64,000 nucleotides of DNA, taken from NCBI GenBank assembly GCA_035578905.1, contig JAQJVL010000249.1, positions 234,001 to 298,000 of the forward strand, given 5' to 3'. Positions within the stretch are counted from its first letter, which is position 1. Every line of letters starts with the position of its first letter. The translations under genes and the position numbers were made by a program. The notes below the pieces were generated by a model. The model saw only the letters and a list, made by a program, of their open reading frames with translations, did not search any database and was not told the origin of the DNA. Origin of the DNA: Stictocephala bisonia. Lineage: Eukaryota > Arthropoda > Insecta > Hemiptera > Membracidae. Below, in pieces: positions 48,471-60,084 of this stretch.

Positions 48471-48811
48471 TTTATTTTGCTTTGTCAAACAAGCACCAAA
48501 GGCAAAAAGAACATGCTTTTGTTATATTTTATTTTGTTTAAAACACAGCTGAATTTTTCGTTGTTCCACACGTTTTCTCATTATGAAATATTTGCAATAG
48601 AGAATGATAAAATACTTGTAACCTAATATTTTGTATATAAACAAAAATTATCTGACTTGTATATTTGTAATTTTCTCTTGTAGAAAGTAGGTAATAATAT
48701 TAGAGCAGAGGTTTTGGTTGTGAAACAGGCAATATATTACTGCTTGTAAATTGTAATTTGTAACTTGTACTTTTACACTAATATTATTAGTTGGATTGTG
48801 AAACAGGCCCC

Positions 48812-49660
48812 GAGCTTACTTTTGTCAATAAAGTGGAAAGATAAAGTCTTTTCGAGTATTAGACAAAACACAACACTACACTGCCATGACTCATCGTAAA
48901 TGGGCCGTGTCTTGAGGCGACTTCCCCTGCCATGAGGGTGCGTGCTGCACGAGGTCAATACTGCAGCAAGTTTTCCTCCCTAGAACGTAACTCTATAGAA
49001 GTGACTCGTACAGCACGCACAATGCTTCCATATAGAAAAATATAGTTTTACAACCTCTTAAGCAACGATTGATAAAATTGAAATATTATCCTATACTGTA
49101 CAATAATTGCAATAACTATCTTAAACTGCACGTATTTTCCACTTTATAATGGCGAGTTATTTTCAACGCACAAAAGAAAGAAAATGGACTTTCCCTGGAA
49201 TTTAATTTTTAAATTGTTATGTCTTATTAATTTGGGGATAATTAAATTTCGGAAACATGGGTCTAACTAAAAATAAACATTTCTCTAAAAAACCTATGCA
49301 GTTTTATCCCTTGAGAATGATTTTACATAGAGCTAACTAAAAATCTCGTTTAAAAAACATATTACAAGTATCTAATAAATAATGGGAGTAGGCTCCACTT
49401 AATATTAAAATATCTTTAATAATACTGCATTCACAAATAAATAGAATTAGTGTAGAAAAGCTTAAAAGTTGGCCAATTTAAGATTCTGTTAGTTGTAGCC
49501 TCTATTTTGGATTATTCCCCCTTAAAAAACAACATAACTTTTGTTGTACCACATACCATATTTATCCGTTATGTTTTGGAAAAAAAATCGTTTATGATAT
49601 TACATTTTAAAGCTAGTAAATATATAGTTTTTTAATTAGCATAATACGTGTTGGTACATA
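48812..49660. other. Non-coding sequence right of the Harbinger element
   Basis: A GC-richer patch lies at about 48890-49020. No gene is recognised. Confidence 0.45.
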
Positions 49661-49664
49661 TACA

Positions 49665-49884
49665 GTACAAGTAAACGTCACACAACACAAATTTATTACA
49701 ATATAAGCACAAAATGCACAAATATACTACAATACAAGCACAAAATGCACAAATATTATGGTGATCGATTTCGGTGAACCACGCTCACCATAATATTTGT
49801 GCATTTTGTGCTTGTATTGTAGTATATTTGTGCATTTTGTGCTTATATTGTAATAAATTTGTGTTGTGTGACGTTTACTTGTAC
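49665..49884. repeat. Foldback element, arms about 95 bp
   Basis: GTACAAGTAAACGTCACACA at the left edge faces its exact complement at the right edge. Each arm contains two copies of CAAGCACAAAATGCACAAAT-type sequence. The loop, about 36 bases, includes GTGATCGATTTCGGTGAACC and a further small GGTGA/TCACC pairing. Arm identity is close to perfect, so it is recent. No coding sequence. Confidence 0.95.
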
Positions 49885-49889
49885 AGTAA

Positions 49890-50225
49890 ATATATGCATC
49901 CATCCAAGTGCTTGATTAGTAAAATGTAACAGACGATACTATAATAATTACTACAATTGCATGTTAAATAACAATAAAAATAATTACAAATAAAATAAAA
50001 AAACTCACCAAGCCATTTAGATGCGGATTATAGAGGCATTTAAATTAATATATGAAGCAAATTGTGTAAGAAACCAAATGAAGAAGTATGGTATGACCAA
50101 GTCAAACTTAAAATCAATATACTTGACATTTGAATTCAAAACCTAATTTTTTCAACTTTATTCGCCCGTTTACATGGGCTTGCTGATATATTCGTAGACT
50201 TTAACTAACGAATGAAGTACCGACC
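49890..50225. other. Left flank of the giant palindrome
   Basis: No gene is recognised. At about 50030-50070 a segment with TTAATATATGAAGCAAA is repeated in direct orientation at about 63075-63110, beyond the other end of the palindrome. Confidence 0.5.
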
Positions 50226-50231
50226 ATTATA
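50226..50231. repeat. Left 6-bp target-site duplication, ATTATA
   Basis: ATTATA directly precedes AGTAGTG, the first bases of the inverted repeat. The same six bases directly follow CACTACT at 63003-63008. Confidence 0.85.
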
Positions 50232-50289
50232 AGTAGTGAATTGGTGAGCGAACAAGACTCACTTTTCTGGCCTCAGTCACGTGACTTTT

Positions 50290-51374
50290 CCAAGATGGCG
50301 GCGGTCACGTGACCGGATCCAAGATGGCGGCCGGAACCGGATCCAAGATGGCGGCCGGATCCAAGATGGCGGCGCCCATTTCCCGCCAAATTTTCTAACC
50401 TCACTTTTCCTAACCTCAAATTCCCGCCAAATTTCCCACGCTTTTCCCAGAATTCCCCAAAATTCCCAATTTTCCCCCAAATTCCCGATTTTCCCGAAAT
50501 TACCTTACTTTTTCCCCAATTTTCCCGATTTTCCTCCAAATTCCCAAATTTCCCTCCAAATTCCCACATCATACTATATGAAATTCACTGTTAACCTTGT
50601 TATACTATATAAAATTCATTGTTAACCTAACTTTTTCCATATTATACTATATAAAATGAACTTTTTTTGTCCAATATGGCGTCTTTTTCCATATTATACT
50701 ATATAAAATGAACTTTTTTTGTCCAATATGGCATCTTTTTCCATATTATACTATATAAAATGAACTTTTTTTTGTCCAATATGGCATCTTTTTCCATATT
50801 ATACTATATAAAATGAACTTTTTTTGTCCAATATGGCATCTTTTTCCATGTTATACTATATAAAATGAACTTTTTTTGTCCAATATGGCATCTTTTTCCA
50901 TGTTATACTATATAAAATTCACTTTTTTGTCCAATATGGCATCTTTCCCTCCTCAAAATTCCCTCCAAAAATTCCTTATCCAATATGGCGGACTTTACAC
51001 TATAATAAATGTAAAAAGATGACAACCGGATCCAAGATGGCGGGTACTTCCGGCGACCGTTGGCTACCTTCGTACGCTCTTAGCCTATGATGCACGCGTC
51101 GTCTGCTGGTCGGGCACGCATGCGCCCCTTGTTACTCTACTCATATATACACAATAACAAATTTAATATTCCATACACTACTCCATATACTCTATGTGGC
51201 TGACCCGATCGTAGCGGACCTGGTGGCAAAACTTAGCGCATCCTTTTGGAACATGGCACCTTCGGAAGGGAAGTCCCCGGGGGAAAATTCCCTCCCTCAA
51301 ATTACCTCGGTATACTATACAAAATGCACTATTAACCTTTCCCATCTCATACTATATAAAATGCTAAAGATGGC
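50290..51374. promoter_or_regulatory. Cluster of 13 PHO/YY1-like sites and E-boxes, left arm
   Basis: AAGATGGC (complement GCCATCTT) occurs at 50292, 50321, 50345, 50363, 51034 and 51367. AATATGGC (GCCATATT) occurs at 50673, 50725, 50778, 50830, 50882, 50933 and 50982. Both fit the Pleiohomeotic/YY1 consensus GCCATHWY. Two perfect GTCACGTGAC E-box palindromes lie at 50276-50285 and 50304-50313. Function is not shown by sequence alone, but the density in an AT-rich background is striking. Confidence 0.55.
50631..50945. repeat. 52-bp tandem array, 6 copies, left arm
   Basis: Units start with CTTTTTCC at 50631, 50683, 50735, 50788, 50840 and 50892, with TATACTATATAAAATGAACT and GTCCAATATGGC inside. 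Each unit carries one GCCATATT site. Confidence 0.95.
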
Positions 51375-51379
51375 GGACA

Positions 51380-53150
51380 TTTACATATGTACTATATAAA
51401 ATGCTTTCGTGTACTTCCGGCAACCGTCGGCTACCTTCGTACACGTCGTCTGCTGGTCTGACGCACACCCAAATGCCACGCTCTGATTGGTTACCTCCCT
51501 ACTTTACAAATAATATTTCTCACACGTACTGTTAGACTACTTATTTAATTTAATTTTTCTCAAATTTTAACAAATACACAGTTAACATACGCTCTTAGCT
51601 TTAGGTACTCATCCACGGCTTCCTACACTGTTACCTATATCGAATCACAGTTCATCCTCAAGCCCCTACTTAACACTCTAGGCAACCCGCAATACACGTT
51701 TTTAATTAATTATTTATTCAAAAATGAAGGGACAATTATTTTTATTTAATCTGTTTATAATTTGTAATACACTGTTATCCTATCCATTTTAATTAATTTT
51801 TTATTTTATATTAAATACACAGTTAACATACGCTCTTACCTTCAACTACCATCTACTTCTGGATACCTTTGTATTAACCTGACATCCTCTAAACCTAATA
51901 CGCTAGCTTAACGCTCTTACCCATACCTAACCGAACTATCCAACTGTACTTACAAAGTCTACTCGAGCTTTTTCAGTCCGTTATTGGTCACAAGCTTCAA
52001 ATTTTCTTTCATTAACTATAACAATTTCCTATTTTCACTCACCTTTGCATGCATGTACATCTTACCTAGGTTACATTACTTACTTTTATTATCAATTCTG
52101 TGGACTCAAATACCCCACTTCCCATTCACGTACTTATCCAGAACCCATCAGCCCCCCTACATAACGAAACAAGCACACCTACCTTCACTTCCTCTCCACA
52201 AACATTCCTTCCTTTGTACCGACACTCAAGGACTAATTCACTAACATTTCACAACCTATATACTAGTTACTGGACTGCAGTGCACTGCCAGTCCAAGAGT
52301 TCTCGCGCAACACAAGCTGACCTTTGAGGCCAGTGTTATATTGATTGCTATTTTAATTGGCACCGCATGGACTGCATATCAACCACATGCTAACCCAAGA
52401 GGTCAAGTTTTGTGATATCAGTCTGAGGTCAGTTTTATATTGTTTCCTATTAAAATATAAAGTGTTTGGTTTCAAATATACAGATTTTACTTAACCTACC
52501 AATTGAACAAGTTTCAAACATGTATGACCCGGCAACCTTACCATATTTCGTCTATTATTAAACAAAACGAAAGAATTATTGGTATTATAGTCCCGTACTT
52601 TTAAAAAAAGAGAGCAATAATAATTTATTTACACACTACGTTTTATTCAGTAAAATCAATTGATATTCTTGTTATTACCAATTATCATACGTAATACATA
52701 GAACCTTTTACAATAATTTGTGCTTTATATTTAAATTATTACGAGTAAACTTAATTTTAACAAAGTTTTATCAATTTGTTTTGTTGTAAATTCCATAATT
52801 TATAAAAATGCTAACACATTACATGTGTAATAATGAGAGATCGTACATCAAATTATACCGTATTTTCTAAAGTTTTTATAGTTTAGGTAGGATTTTAAAC
52901 AATATGTATAGCATTTATAACCGAATTATTGTATGTTAACCAACCTAAACTTACAAATAACAATTATTATATCCACAAACACATGATAAATGAAGTGTAA
53001 TAACCTCAAACACAAGATAATTCCTCACACTTTATATACACCATAGCAATACACTATTTACTGTATTTGAGACGTTAATCGTAGAGGTATGGGTCTTGAA
53101 TGAATGTAGTCTTTGTTACTAACTAAGGCTGCTGGACCCTTTGATATATG
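51380..53150. other. Left arm, single-copy part
   Basis: No gene is recognised; the 86-aa and 75-aa frames near 51984-52327 overlap each other and have no domain. At about 53085-53140 is a copy of the dispersed motif TTGTTACTAACTAAGG seen at 6850-6970 and 12031-12090. Confidence 0.55.
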
Positions 53151-53152
53151 CC

Positions 53153-54150
53153 ATGGAACCCAAACCACATAGTATTGATTTTATTTCAAACAAACTGTCA
53201 GTTTAAAAAACATTCTAACACAAGAGTAAATTCCATCCAAAAGTAAGAAAAAATCAAAGATACATACAAATTTCAGAAAAAAGAGTCATTTTACACAAAA
53301 AATGTGTTGAAACATTGTTCAAATCAAGGAATAACTACCAACATAGTACTCTCCAAACCCCTTAAAGTTGAGTTAAAATGCACATAAATAGGGATATTTG
53401 TGTACAAAACATGTTATAATTCCCTAAAAGCATTAAAATGCAGTGTCATAACAATGATATTCACCCTAAACATTAAAAATTCCTTTAAAATACTCTTATA
53501 GAACCTTTAAAAACTTAATTTGAGCTCAAAACAACGTACAAAACTGATGTAACACTTGTAAATTAATTGTTTAACCTACATAGCTATTTAGTTGACTCCA
53601 AACATTTGACAAAGTGTAAGTACCCAATAGGAATAAATTCTCCAGGACAACTATGACATGGAACCCAAACCACATAGTATTGATTTTATTTCAAACAAAC
53701 TGTCAGTTTAAAAAACATTCTAACACAAGAGTAAATTCCATCCAAAAGTAAGAAAAAATCAAAGATACATACAAATTTCAGAAAAAAGAGTCATTTTACA
53801 CAAAAAATGTGTTGAAACATTGTTCAAATCAAGGAATAACTACCAACATAGTACTCTCCAAACCCCTTAAAGTTGAGTTAAAATGCACATAAATAGGGAT
53901 ATTTGTGTACAAAACATGTTATAATTCCCTAAAAGCATTAAAATGCAGTGTCATAACAATGATATTCACCCTAAACATTAAAAATTCCTTTAAAATACTC
54001 TTATAGAACTTTTAAAAACTTAATTTGAGCTCAAAACAACGTACAAAACTGATGTAACACTTGTAAATTAATTGTTTAACCTACATAGCTATTTAGTTGA
54101 CTCCAAACATTTGACAAAGTGTAAGTACCCAATAGGAATAAATTCTCTAT
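53153..54150. repeat. 505-bp tandem duplication, left arm (2 copies)
   Basis: Copy 1 is 53153-53657 and copy 2 is 53658-54150, both starting ATGGAACCCAAACCACATAG. They are nearly identical. The right arm holds three copies. Confidence 0.95.
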
Positions 54151-54910
54151 AATGTTCACATTTTAAGCTTGATTTTAACAAAACCTGGTGCTATTGATTC
54201 TTTGCACATTAAACAAATAAACAAATAGTTAGTTGAAACGTCTCTGTTGTAGAAACCGTGGTATTAACAGTAAGAAAGTTTGGTTTCTTTTGACTATAAT
54301 ATACTCGATCAGAAAATGTATATACACCACTCCCAACGACCCAAACACATGAAGAACCTAGAACATACAACACCCTTGATAGATCACCTTCCTATTCATC
54401 ATATAAGGCCCTTGTTTGTCCACCCAGCTATTCTATGAAATTAAGTGGCAGAGAGGACTTTATAGCCCTAAATTCGCCTTATAAAGTAACAATAAAGTAG
54501 TTTTCATGTAATTTCCATCCAAAATACATATACAAACTACCTACCAAGCTCCATTACCCTACCTATACATTAGTAAGACTCTCCTACCCACTTAGCCAAC
54601 ACACAGCTATCTTTACAGACCAACTACCCTCCCAACCAATTTAACAAACACAACTGTCGATTGACACTCCACCTTCCCAAAGCATAAGACTTTTGAAAGA
54701 CCACCTACCAAAGATACAAAAATCATGATAAACAAACTACACACTCTGCAGACATGACTTAATATACCATCATACTAACATGAAAATAGTCCTATTGACA
54801 TACCCCTACCTATCCAATATACGTACCACACACCGTACATACAAGACTTATGTTTACCCACCCACATACTAATCAAACAAGACTCATGATTGACCATCCA
54901 TCTCCGTAAC
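54151..54910. other. Left arm, single-copy part
   Basis: No gene. At 54437-54490 is a copy of the dispersed motif TTAAGTGGCAGAGAGG...GCCCTAAATTCGCC, also at about 31950-31995 and, inverted, at 38305-38360. Confidence 0.55.
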
Positions 54911-56085
54911 ATTCATGGATGACCACCTAACCATACATACGTACACCATAAAACCATGACTTAACAGTCCACACGCCTACTCAAAACACAACACCTCTGA
55001 TAGATAATCCACCTAAACACTACATAAAACCTATGATTGACACTCAACATTCATGGATGACCACCTAACCATACATACGTACACCATAAAACCATGACTT
55101 AACAATCCACACACCTACTCAAAACACAACACCTCTGATAGATAATCCACCTAAACACTACATAAAACCTATGATTGACACTCAACATTCATGGATGACC
55201 ACCTAACCATACATACGTACACCATAAAACCATGACTTAACAATCCACACACCTACTCAAAACACAACACCTCTGATAGATAATCCACCTAAACACTACA
55301 TAAAACCTATGATTGACACTCAACATTCATGGATGACCACCTAACCATACATACGTACACCATAAAACCATGACTTAACAATCCACACACCTACTCAAAA
55401 CACAACACCTCTGATAGATAATCCACCTAAACACTACATAAAACCTATGATTGACACTCAACATTCATGGATGACCACCTAACCATACATACGTACACCA
55501 TAAAACCATGACTTAACAGTCCACACACCAACTCAAAACACAACACCTCTGATAGATAATCCACCTAAACACTACATAAAACCTATGATTGACACTCAAC
55601 ATTCATGGATGACCACCTAACCATACATACGTACACCATAAAACCATGACTTAACAGTCCACACGCCTACTCAAAACACAACACCTCTGATAGATAATCC
55701 ACCTAAACACTACATAAAACCTATGATTGACACTCAACATTCATGGATGACCACCTAACCATACATACGTACACCATAAAACCATGACTTAACAATCCAC
55801 ACGCCTACTCAAAACACAACACCTCTGATAGATAATCCACCTAAACACTACATAAAACCTATGATTGACACTCAACATTCATGGATGACCACCTAACCAT
55901 ACATACGTACACCATAAAACCATGACTTAACAGTCCACACGCCTACTCAAAACACAACACCTCTGATAGATAATCCACCTAAACACTACATAAAACCTAT
56001 GATTGACACTCAACATTCATGGATGACCACCTAACCATACATACGTACACCATAAAACCATGACTTAACAGTCCACCCGCCTACC
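54911..56085. repeat. 138-bp tandem array, left arm (8 full copies plus a partial)
   Basis: ATTCATGGATGACCACCTAA recurs at 54911, 55049, 55187, 55325, 55463, 55601, 55739, 55877 and 56015, exactly 138 bp apart, with very little variation. The right arm has only five starts. Confidence 0.96.
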
Positions 56086-56379
56086 TCTGCACACACAATT
56101 CCTTAGGACACACCCTACACATACCACTCATCCTACAGACAAAACTCCTAGAGAACTACCCATCCACCATAAAAACACTATTGCTTCATATAATCATGTT
56201 TTAAAATAACATTATTACACTGTAAGATAGGTTTAATATAGCTAAAGACCTAAAGTGTTTCCTAAAATTATGTTTTCTCTAGAAATATGAGAGTCGTTGG
56301 TCAAAAACATCCAAACTAAACATAGAAAATAAGAATCAGCTAGTAGTTTCATAGAAATTCTGCTATACAACTAAAAAAA

Positions 56380-56545
56380 TATGAGAAAAAATTAGGTTTA
56401 AAAACAATGAACACAGAAAAAATTAGGTTTAAAAACAATGAACACAGAAAAAATTAGGTTTAAAAACAATGAACACAGAAAAAATTAGGTTAAAAAAAAT
56501 GAACATAGAAAAAGTTAGGTTAAAAAAATGAACATAGAAAAAGTT
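56380..56545. repeat. About 30-bp tandem array, left arm, beside the centre
   Basis: AAAATTAGGTTTAAAAACAA followed by TGAACACAG, about five copies, the inner ones shortening to AAAGTTAGGTTAAAAAAATG. Confidence 0.93.
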
Positions 56546-56568
56546 AGGTTAGCAAACATCAGAAAAGT

Positions 56569-56682
56569 TCAGTTAAAATTAACAAAACTCATAAAATGGG
56601 ACATTTTATGACTTTTGTTAATTTTAACAACTTTTCGGAAAAGTAAGGATAGCAATCAACCTTTCGGTTGTTTGCTAGACTT
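56569..56682. other. Central spacer of the palindrome: two hairpins
   Basis: The unpaired centre is 114 bp. It contains GTTAAAATTAACAAAACTCA facing its near-complement (ending GTTAATTTTAAC, to about 56628), then AAGTAAGGATAGCAATCAAC facing GGTTGTTTGCTAGACTTACTT (about 56641-56685). The palindrome therefore ends in a double hairpin, not a single loop. Confidence 0.85.
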
Positions 56683-56704
56683 ACTTTTCTGATGTTTGCT
56701 AACC

Positions 56705-56870
56705 TAACTTTTTCTATGTTCATTTTTTTAACCTAACTTTTTCTATGTTCATTTTTTTTAACCTAATTTTTTCTGTGTTCATTGTTTTTAAACCTAATTT
56801 TTTCTGTGTTCATTGTTTTTAAACCTAATTTTTTCTGTGTTCATTGTTTTTAAACCTAATTTTTTCTCAT
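56705..56870. repeat. About 30-bp tandem array, right arm
   Basis: Mirror of 56380-56545. Confidence 0.93.
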
Positions 56871-57159
56871 ATTTTTTTAGTTGTATAGCAGAATTTCTAT
56901 GAAACTACTAGCTGATTCTTATTTTCTATGTTTAGTTTGGATGTTTTCGACCAACGACTCTCATATTTCTAGAGAAAACATAATTTTAGGAAACACTTTA
57001 GGTCTTTAGCTATATTAAACCTATCTTACAGTGTAATAATGTTACTTTAAAACATGATTATATGAAGCAATAGTGTTTTTATGGTGGATGGGTAGTTCTC
57101 TAGGAGTTTTGTCTGTAGGATGAGTGGTATGTGTAGGGTGTGTCCTAAGGAATTGTGTG

Positions 57160-57790
57160 TGCAGAGGTAGGCGGGTGGACTGTTAAGTCATGGTTTTATG
57201 GTGTACGTATGTATGGTTAGGTGGTCATCCATGAATGTTGAGTGTCAATCATAGGTTTTATGTAGTGTTTAGGTGGATTATCTATCAGAGGTGTTGTGTT
57301 TTGAGTAGGCGTGTGGACTGTTAAGTCATGGTTTTATGGTGTACGTATGTATGGTTAGGTGGTCATCCATGAATGTTGAGTGTCAATCATAGGTTTTATG
57401 TAGTGTTTAGGTGGATTATCTATCAGAGGTGTTGTGTTTTGAGTTGGTGTGTGGACTGTTAAGTCATGGTTTTATGGTGTACGTATGTATGGTTAGGTGG
57501 TCATCCATGAATGTTGAGTGTCAATCATAGGTTTTATGTAGTGTTTAGGTGGATTATCTATCAGAGGTGTTGTGTTTTGAGTAGGTGTGTGGATTGTTAA
57601 GTCATGGTTTTATGGTGTACGTATGTATGGTTAGGTGGTCATCCATGAATGTTGAGTGTCAATCATAGGTTTTATGTAGTGTTTAGGTGGATTATCTATC
57701 AGAGGTGTTGTGTTTTGAGTAGGTGTGTGGATTGTTAAGTCATGGTTTTATGGTGTACGTATGTATGGTTAGGTGGTCATCCATGAATGT
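57160..57790. repeat. 138-bp tandem array, right arm (about 5 copies)
   Basis: Mirror of 54911-56085 but four units shorter; ATGAATGTTG marks are at 57231, 57369, 57507, 57645 and 57783. Confidence 0.95.
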
Positions 57791-58550
57791 TACGGAGATG
57801 GATGGTCAATCATGAGTCTTGTTTGATTAGTATGTGGGTGGGTAAACATAAGTCTTGTATGTACGGTGTGTGGTACGTATATTGGATAGGTAGGGGTATG
57901 TCAATAGGACTATTTTCATGTTAGTATGATGGTATATTAAGTCATGTCTGCAGAGTGTGTAGTTTGTTTATCATGATTTTTGTATCTTTGGTAGGTGGTC
58001 TTTCAAAAGTCTTATGCTTTGGGAAGGTGGAGTGTCAATCGACAGTTGTGTTTGTTAAATTGGTTGGGAGGGTAGTTGGTCTGTAAAGATAGCTGTGTGT
58101 TGGCTAAGTGGGTAGGAGAGTCTTACTAATGTATAGGTAGGGTAATGGAGCTTGGTAGGTAGTTTGTATATGTATTTTGGATGGAAATTACATGAAAACT
58201 ACTTTATTGTTACTTTATAAGGCGAATTTAGGGCTATAAAGTCCTCTCTGCCACTTAATTTCATAGAATAGCTGGGTGGACAAACAAGGGCCTTATATGA
58301 TGAATAGGAAGGTGATCTATCAAGGGTGTTGTATGTTCTAGGTTCTTCATGTGTTTGGGTCTTTGGGAGTGGTGTATATACATTTTCTGATCGAGTATAT
58401 TATAGTCAAAAGAAACCAAACTTTCTTACTGTTAATACCATGGTTTCTACAACAGAGACGTTTCAACTAACTATTTGTTTATTTGTTTAATGTGCAAAGA
58501 ATCAATAGCACCAGGTTTTGTTAAAATCAAGCTTAAAATGTGAACATTAT
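57791..58550. other. Right arm, single-copy part
   Basis: Mirror of 54151-54910. No gene. Confidence 0.55.
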
Positions 58551-58551
58551 A

Positions 58552-60083
58552 GAGAATTTATTCCTATTGGGTACTTACACTTTGTCAAATGTTTGGAGTC
58601 AACTAAATAGCTATGTAGGTTAAACAATTAATTTACAAGTGTTACATCAGTTTTGTACGTTGTTTTGAGCTCAAATTAAGTTTTTAAAAGTTCTATAAGA
58701 GTATTTTAAAGGAATTTTTAATGTTTAGGGTGAATATCATTGTTATGACACTGCATTTTAATGCTTTTAGGGAATTATAACATGTTTTGTACACAAATAT
58801 CCCTATTTATGTGCATTTTAACTCAACTTTAAGGGGTTTGGAGAGTACTATGTTGGTAGTTATTCCTTGATTTGAACAATGTTTCAACACATTTTTTGTG
58901 TAAAATGACTCTTTTTTTCTGAAATTTGTATGTATCTTTGATTTTTTCTTACTTTTGGATGGAATTTACTCTTGTGTTAGAATGTTTTTTAAACTGACAG
59001 TTTTGTTTGAAATAAAATCAAATACTATGTGGTCTTGGGTTCCATGTCATAGTTGTCCTGGAGATATTTATTCCTATTGGGATACTTGACACTTTTGTCC
59101 AATGTATTGGAGTCAACTAAATAGCTATGTAGGTTAAACAATTAATATACATTGTGTTACATCAGTTTTTGTACGTTGTTTTGAGCTCACAATAAGGTTT
59201 ATACAAAGTGTTCTATAAGAGTATTTTAAAGGAATTTATAATGTTTAGGGTTGAATATCATTGTTATGACACTGCATTATTAATGCATGTTAGGGAATTA
59301 TAATAATGTTTTGTACACAAATCTCCCTAACCATATTTATGGTGCATTTTTACTCATCTTTAAGGGGTTTGGAGAGTACTATTGTTGGTAGTTATTCCTT
59401 GATTTGAACCATTGTTTCAACACATTTTTTGTGTATAAATGACTCTTTTTTTCTGAAAATTTGTAGGTATCTTGATTTTCTTACTTACTTTGGATGGAAT
59501 TTACTCTTGAGTTAGAATGTTTATTAAACTGACAGTTTGTTTGAAATAAAATCAATACTATGTGGTTTGGGTTCCATGTCATAGTTGTCCTGGAGAATTT
59601 ATTCCTATTGGGTACTTACACTTTGTCAAATGTTTGGAGTCAACTAAATAGCTATGTAGGTTAAACAATTAATTTACAAGTGTTACATCAGTTTTGTACG
59701 TTGTTTTGAGCTCAAATTAAGTTTTTAAAGGTTCTATAAGAGTATTTTAAAGGAATTTTTAATGTTTAGGGTGAATATCATTGTTATGACACTGCATTTT
59801 AATGCTTTTAGGGAATTATAACATGTTTTGTACACAAATATCCCTATTTATGTGCATTTTAACTCAACTTTAAGGGGTTTGGAGAGTACTATGTTGGTAG
59901 TTATTCCTTGATTTGAACAATGTTTCAACACATTTTTTGTGTAAAATGACTCTTTTTTCTGAAATTTGTATGTATCTTTGATTTTTTCTTACTTTTGGAT
60001 GGAATTTACTCTTGTGTTAGAATGTTTTTTAAACTGACAGTTTGTTTGAAATAAAATCAATACTATGTGGTTTGGGTTCCATG
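58552..60083. repeat. About 505-bp tandem array, right arm (3 copies, the middle one aberrant)
   Basis: Copies are about 58552-59045, 59046-59575 and 59576-60083. The outer two match the left-arm copies closely. The middle copy has many scattered single-base insertions and substitutions, which looks more like a poorly polished assembly segment than slow decay. Confidence 0.92.
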
Positions 60084-60084
60084 G

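Larger units (their letters stand above)
45104..48810. mobile_element. PIF/Harbinger DNA transposon, about 3.7 kb
   Basis: The ends GGGCCTGTTTCACAAT (45104-45119) and ATTGTGAAACAGGCCC (48795-48810) are perfect 16-bp inverted repeats. Each end has a second internal copy of GTTTCACAA about 60-75 bp inside (about 45170 and 48720), followed by related AACTTGTAATTTGTA words in inverted order. Between them are a HARBI1-type transposase (+) and a Myb/SANT-like gene (-), the two genes expected of the superfamily, facing each other. No clean 3-bp target duplication is visible (CCA versus CGA), so one edge may be altered. Confidence 0.88.

Noticed and set aside
50273..50625. Frames of 99 and 114 aa at the ends of the palindrome
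   Set aside because: They read through GC-rich repeated motifs, are mirrored by symmetry, and look low-complexity (W/G/R- or P/F/S-rich). No start context or domain supports them.
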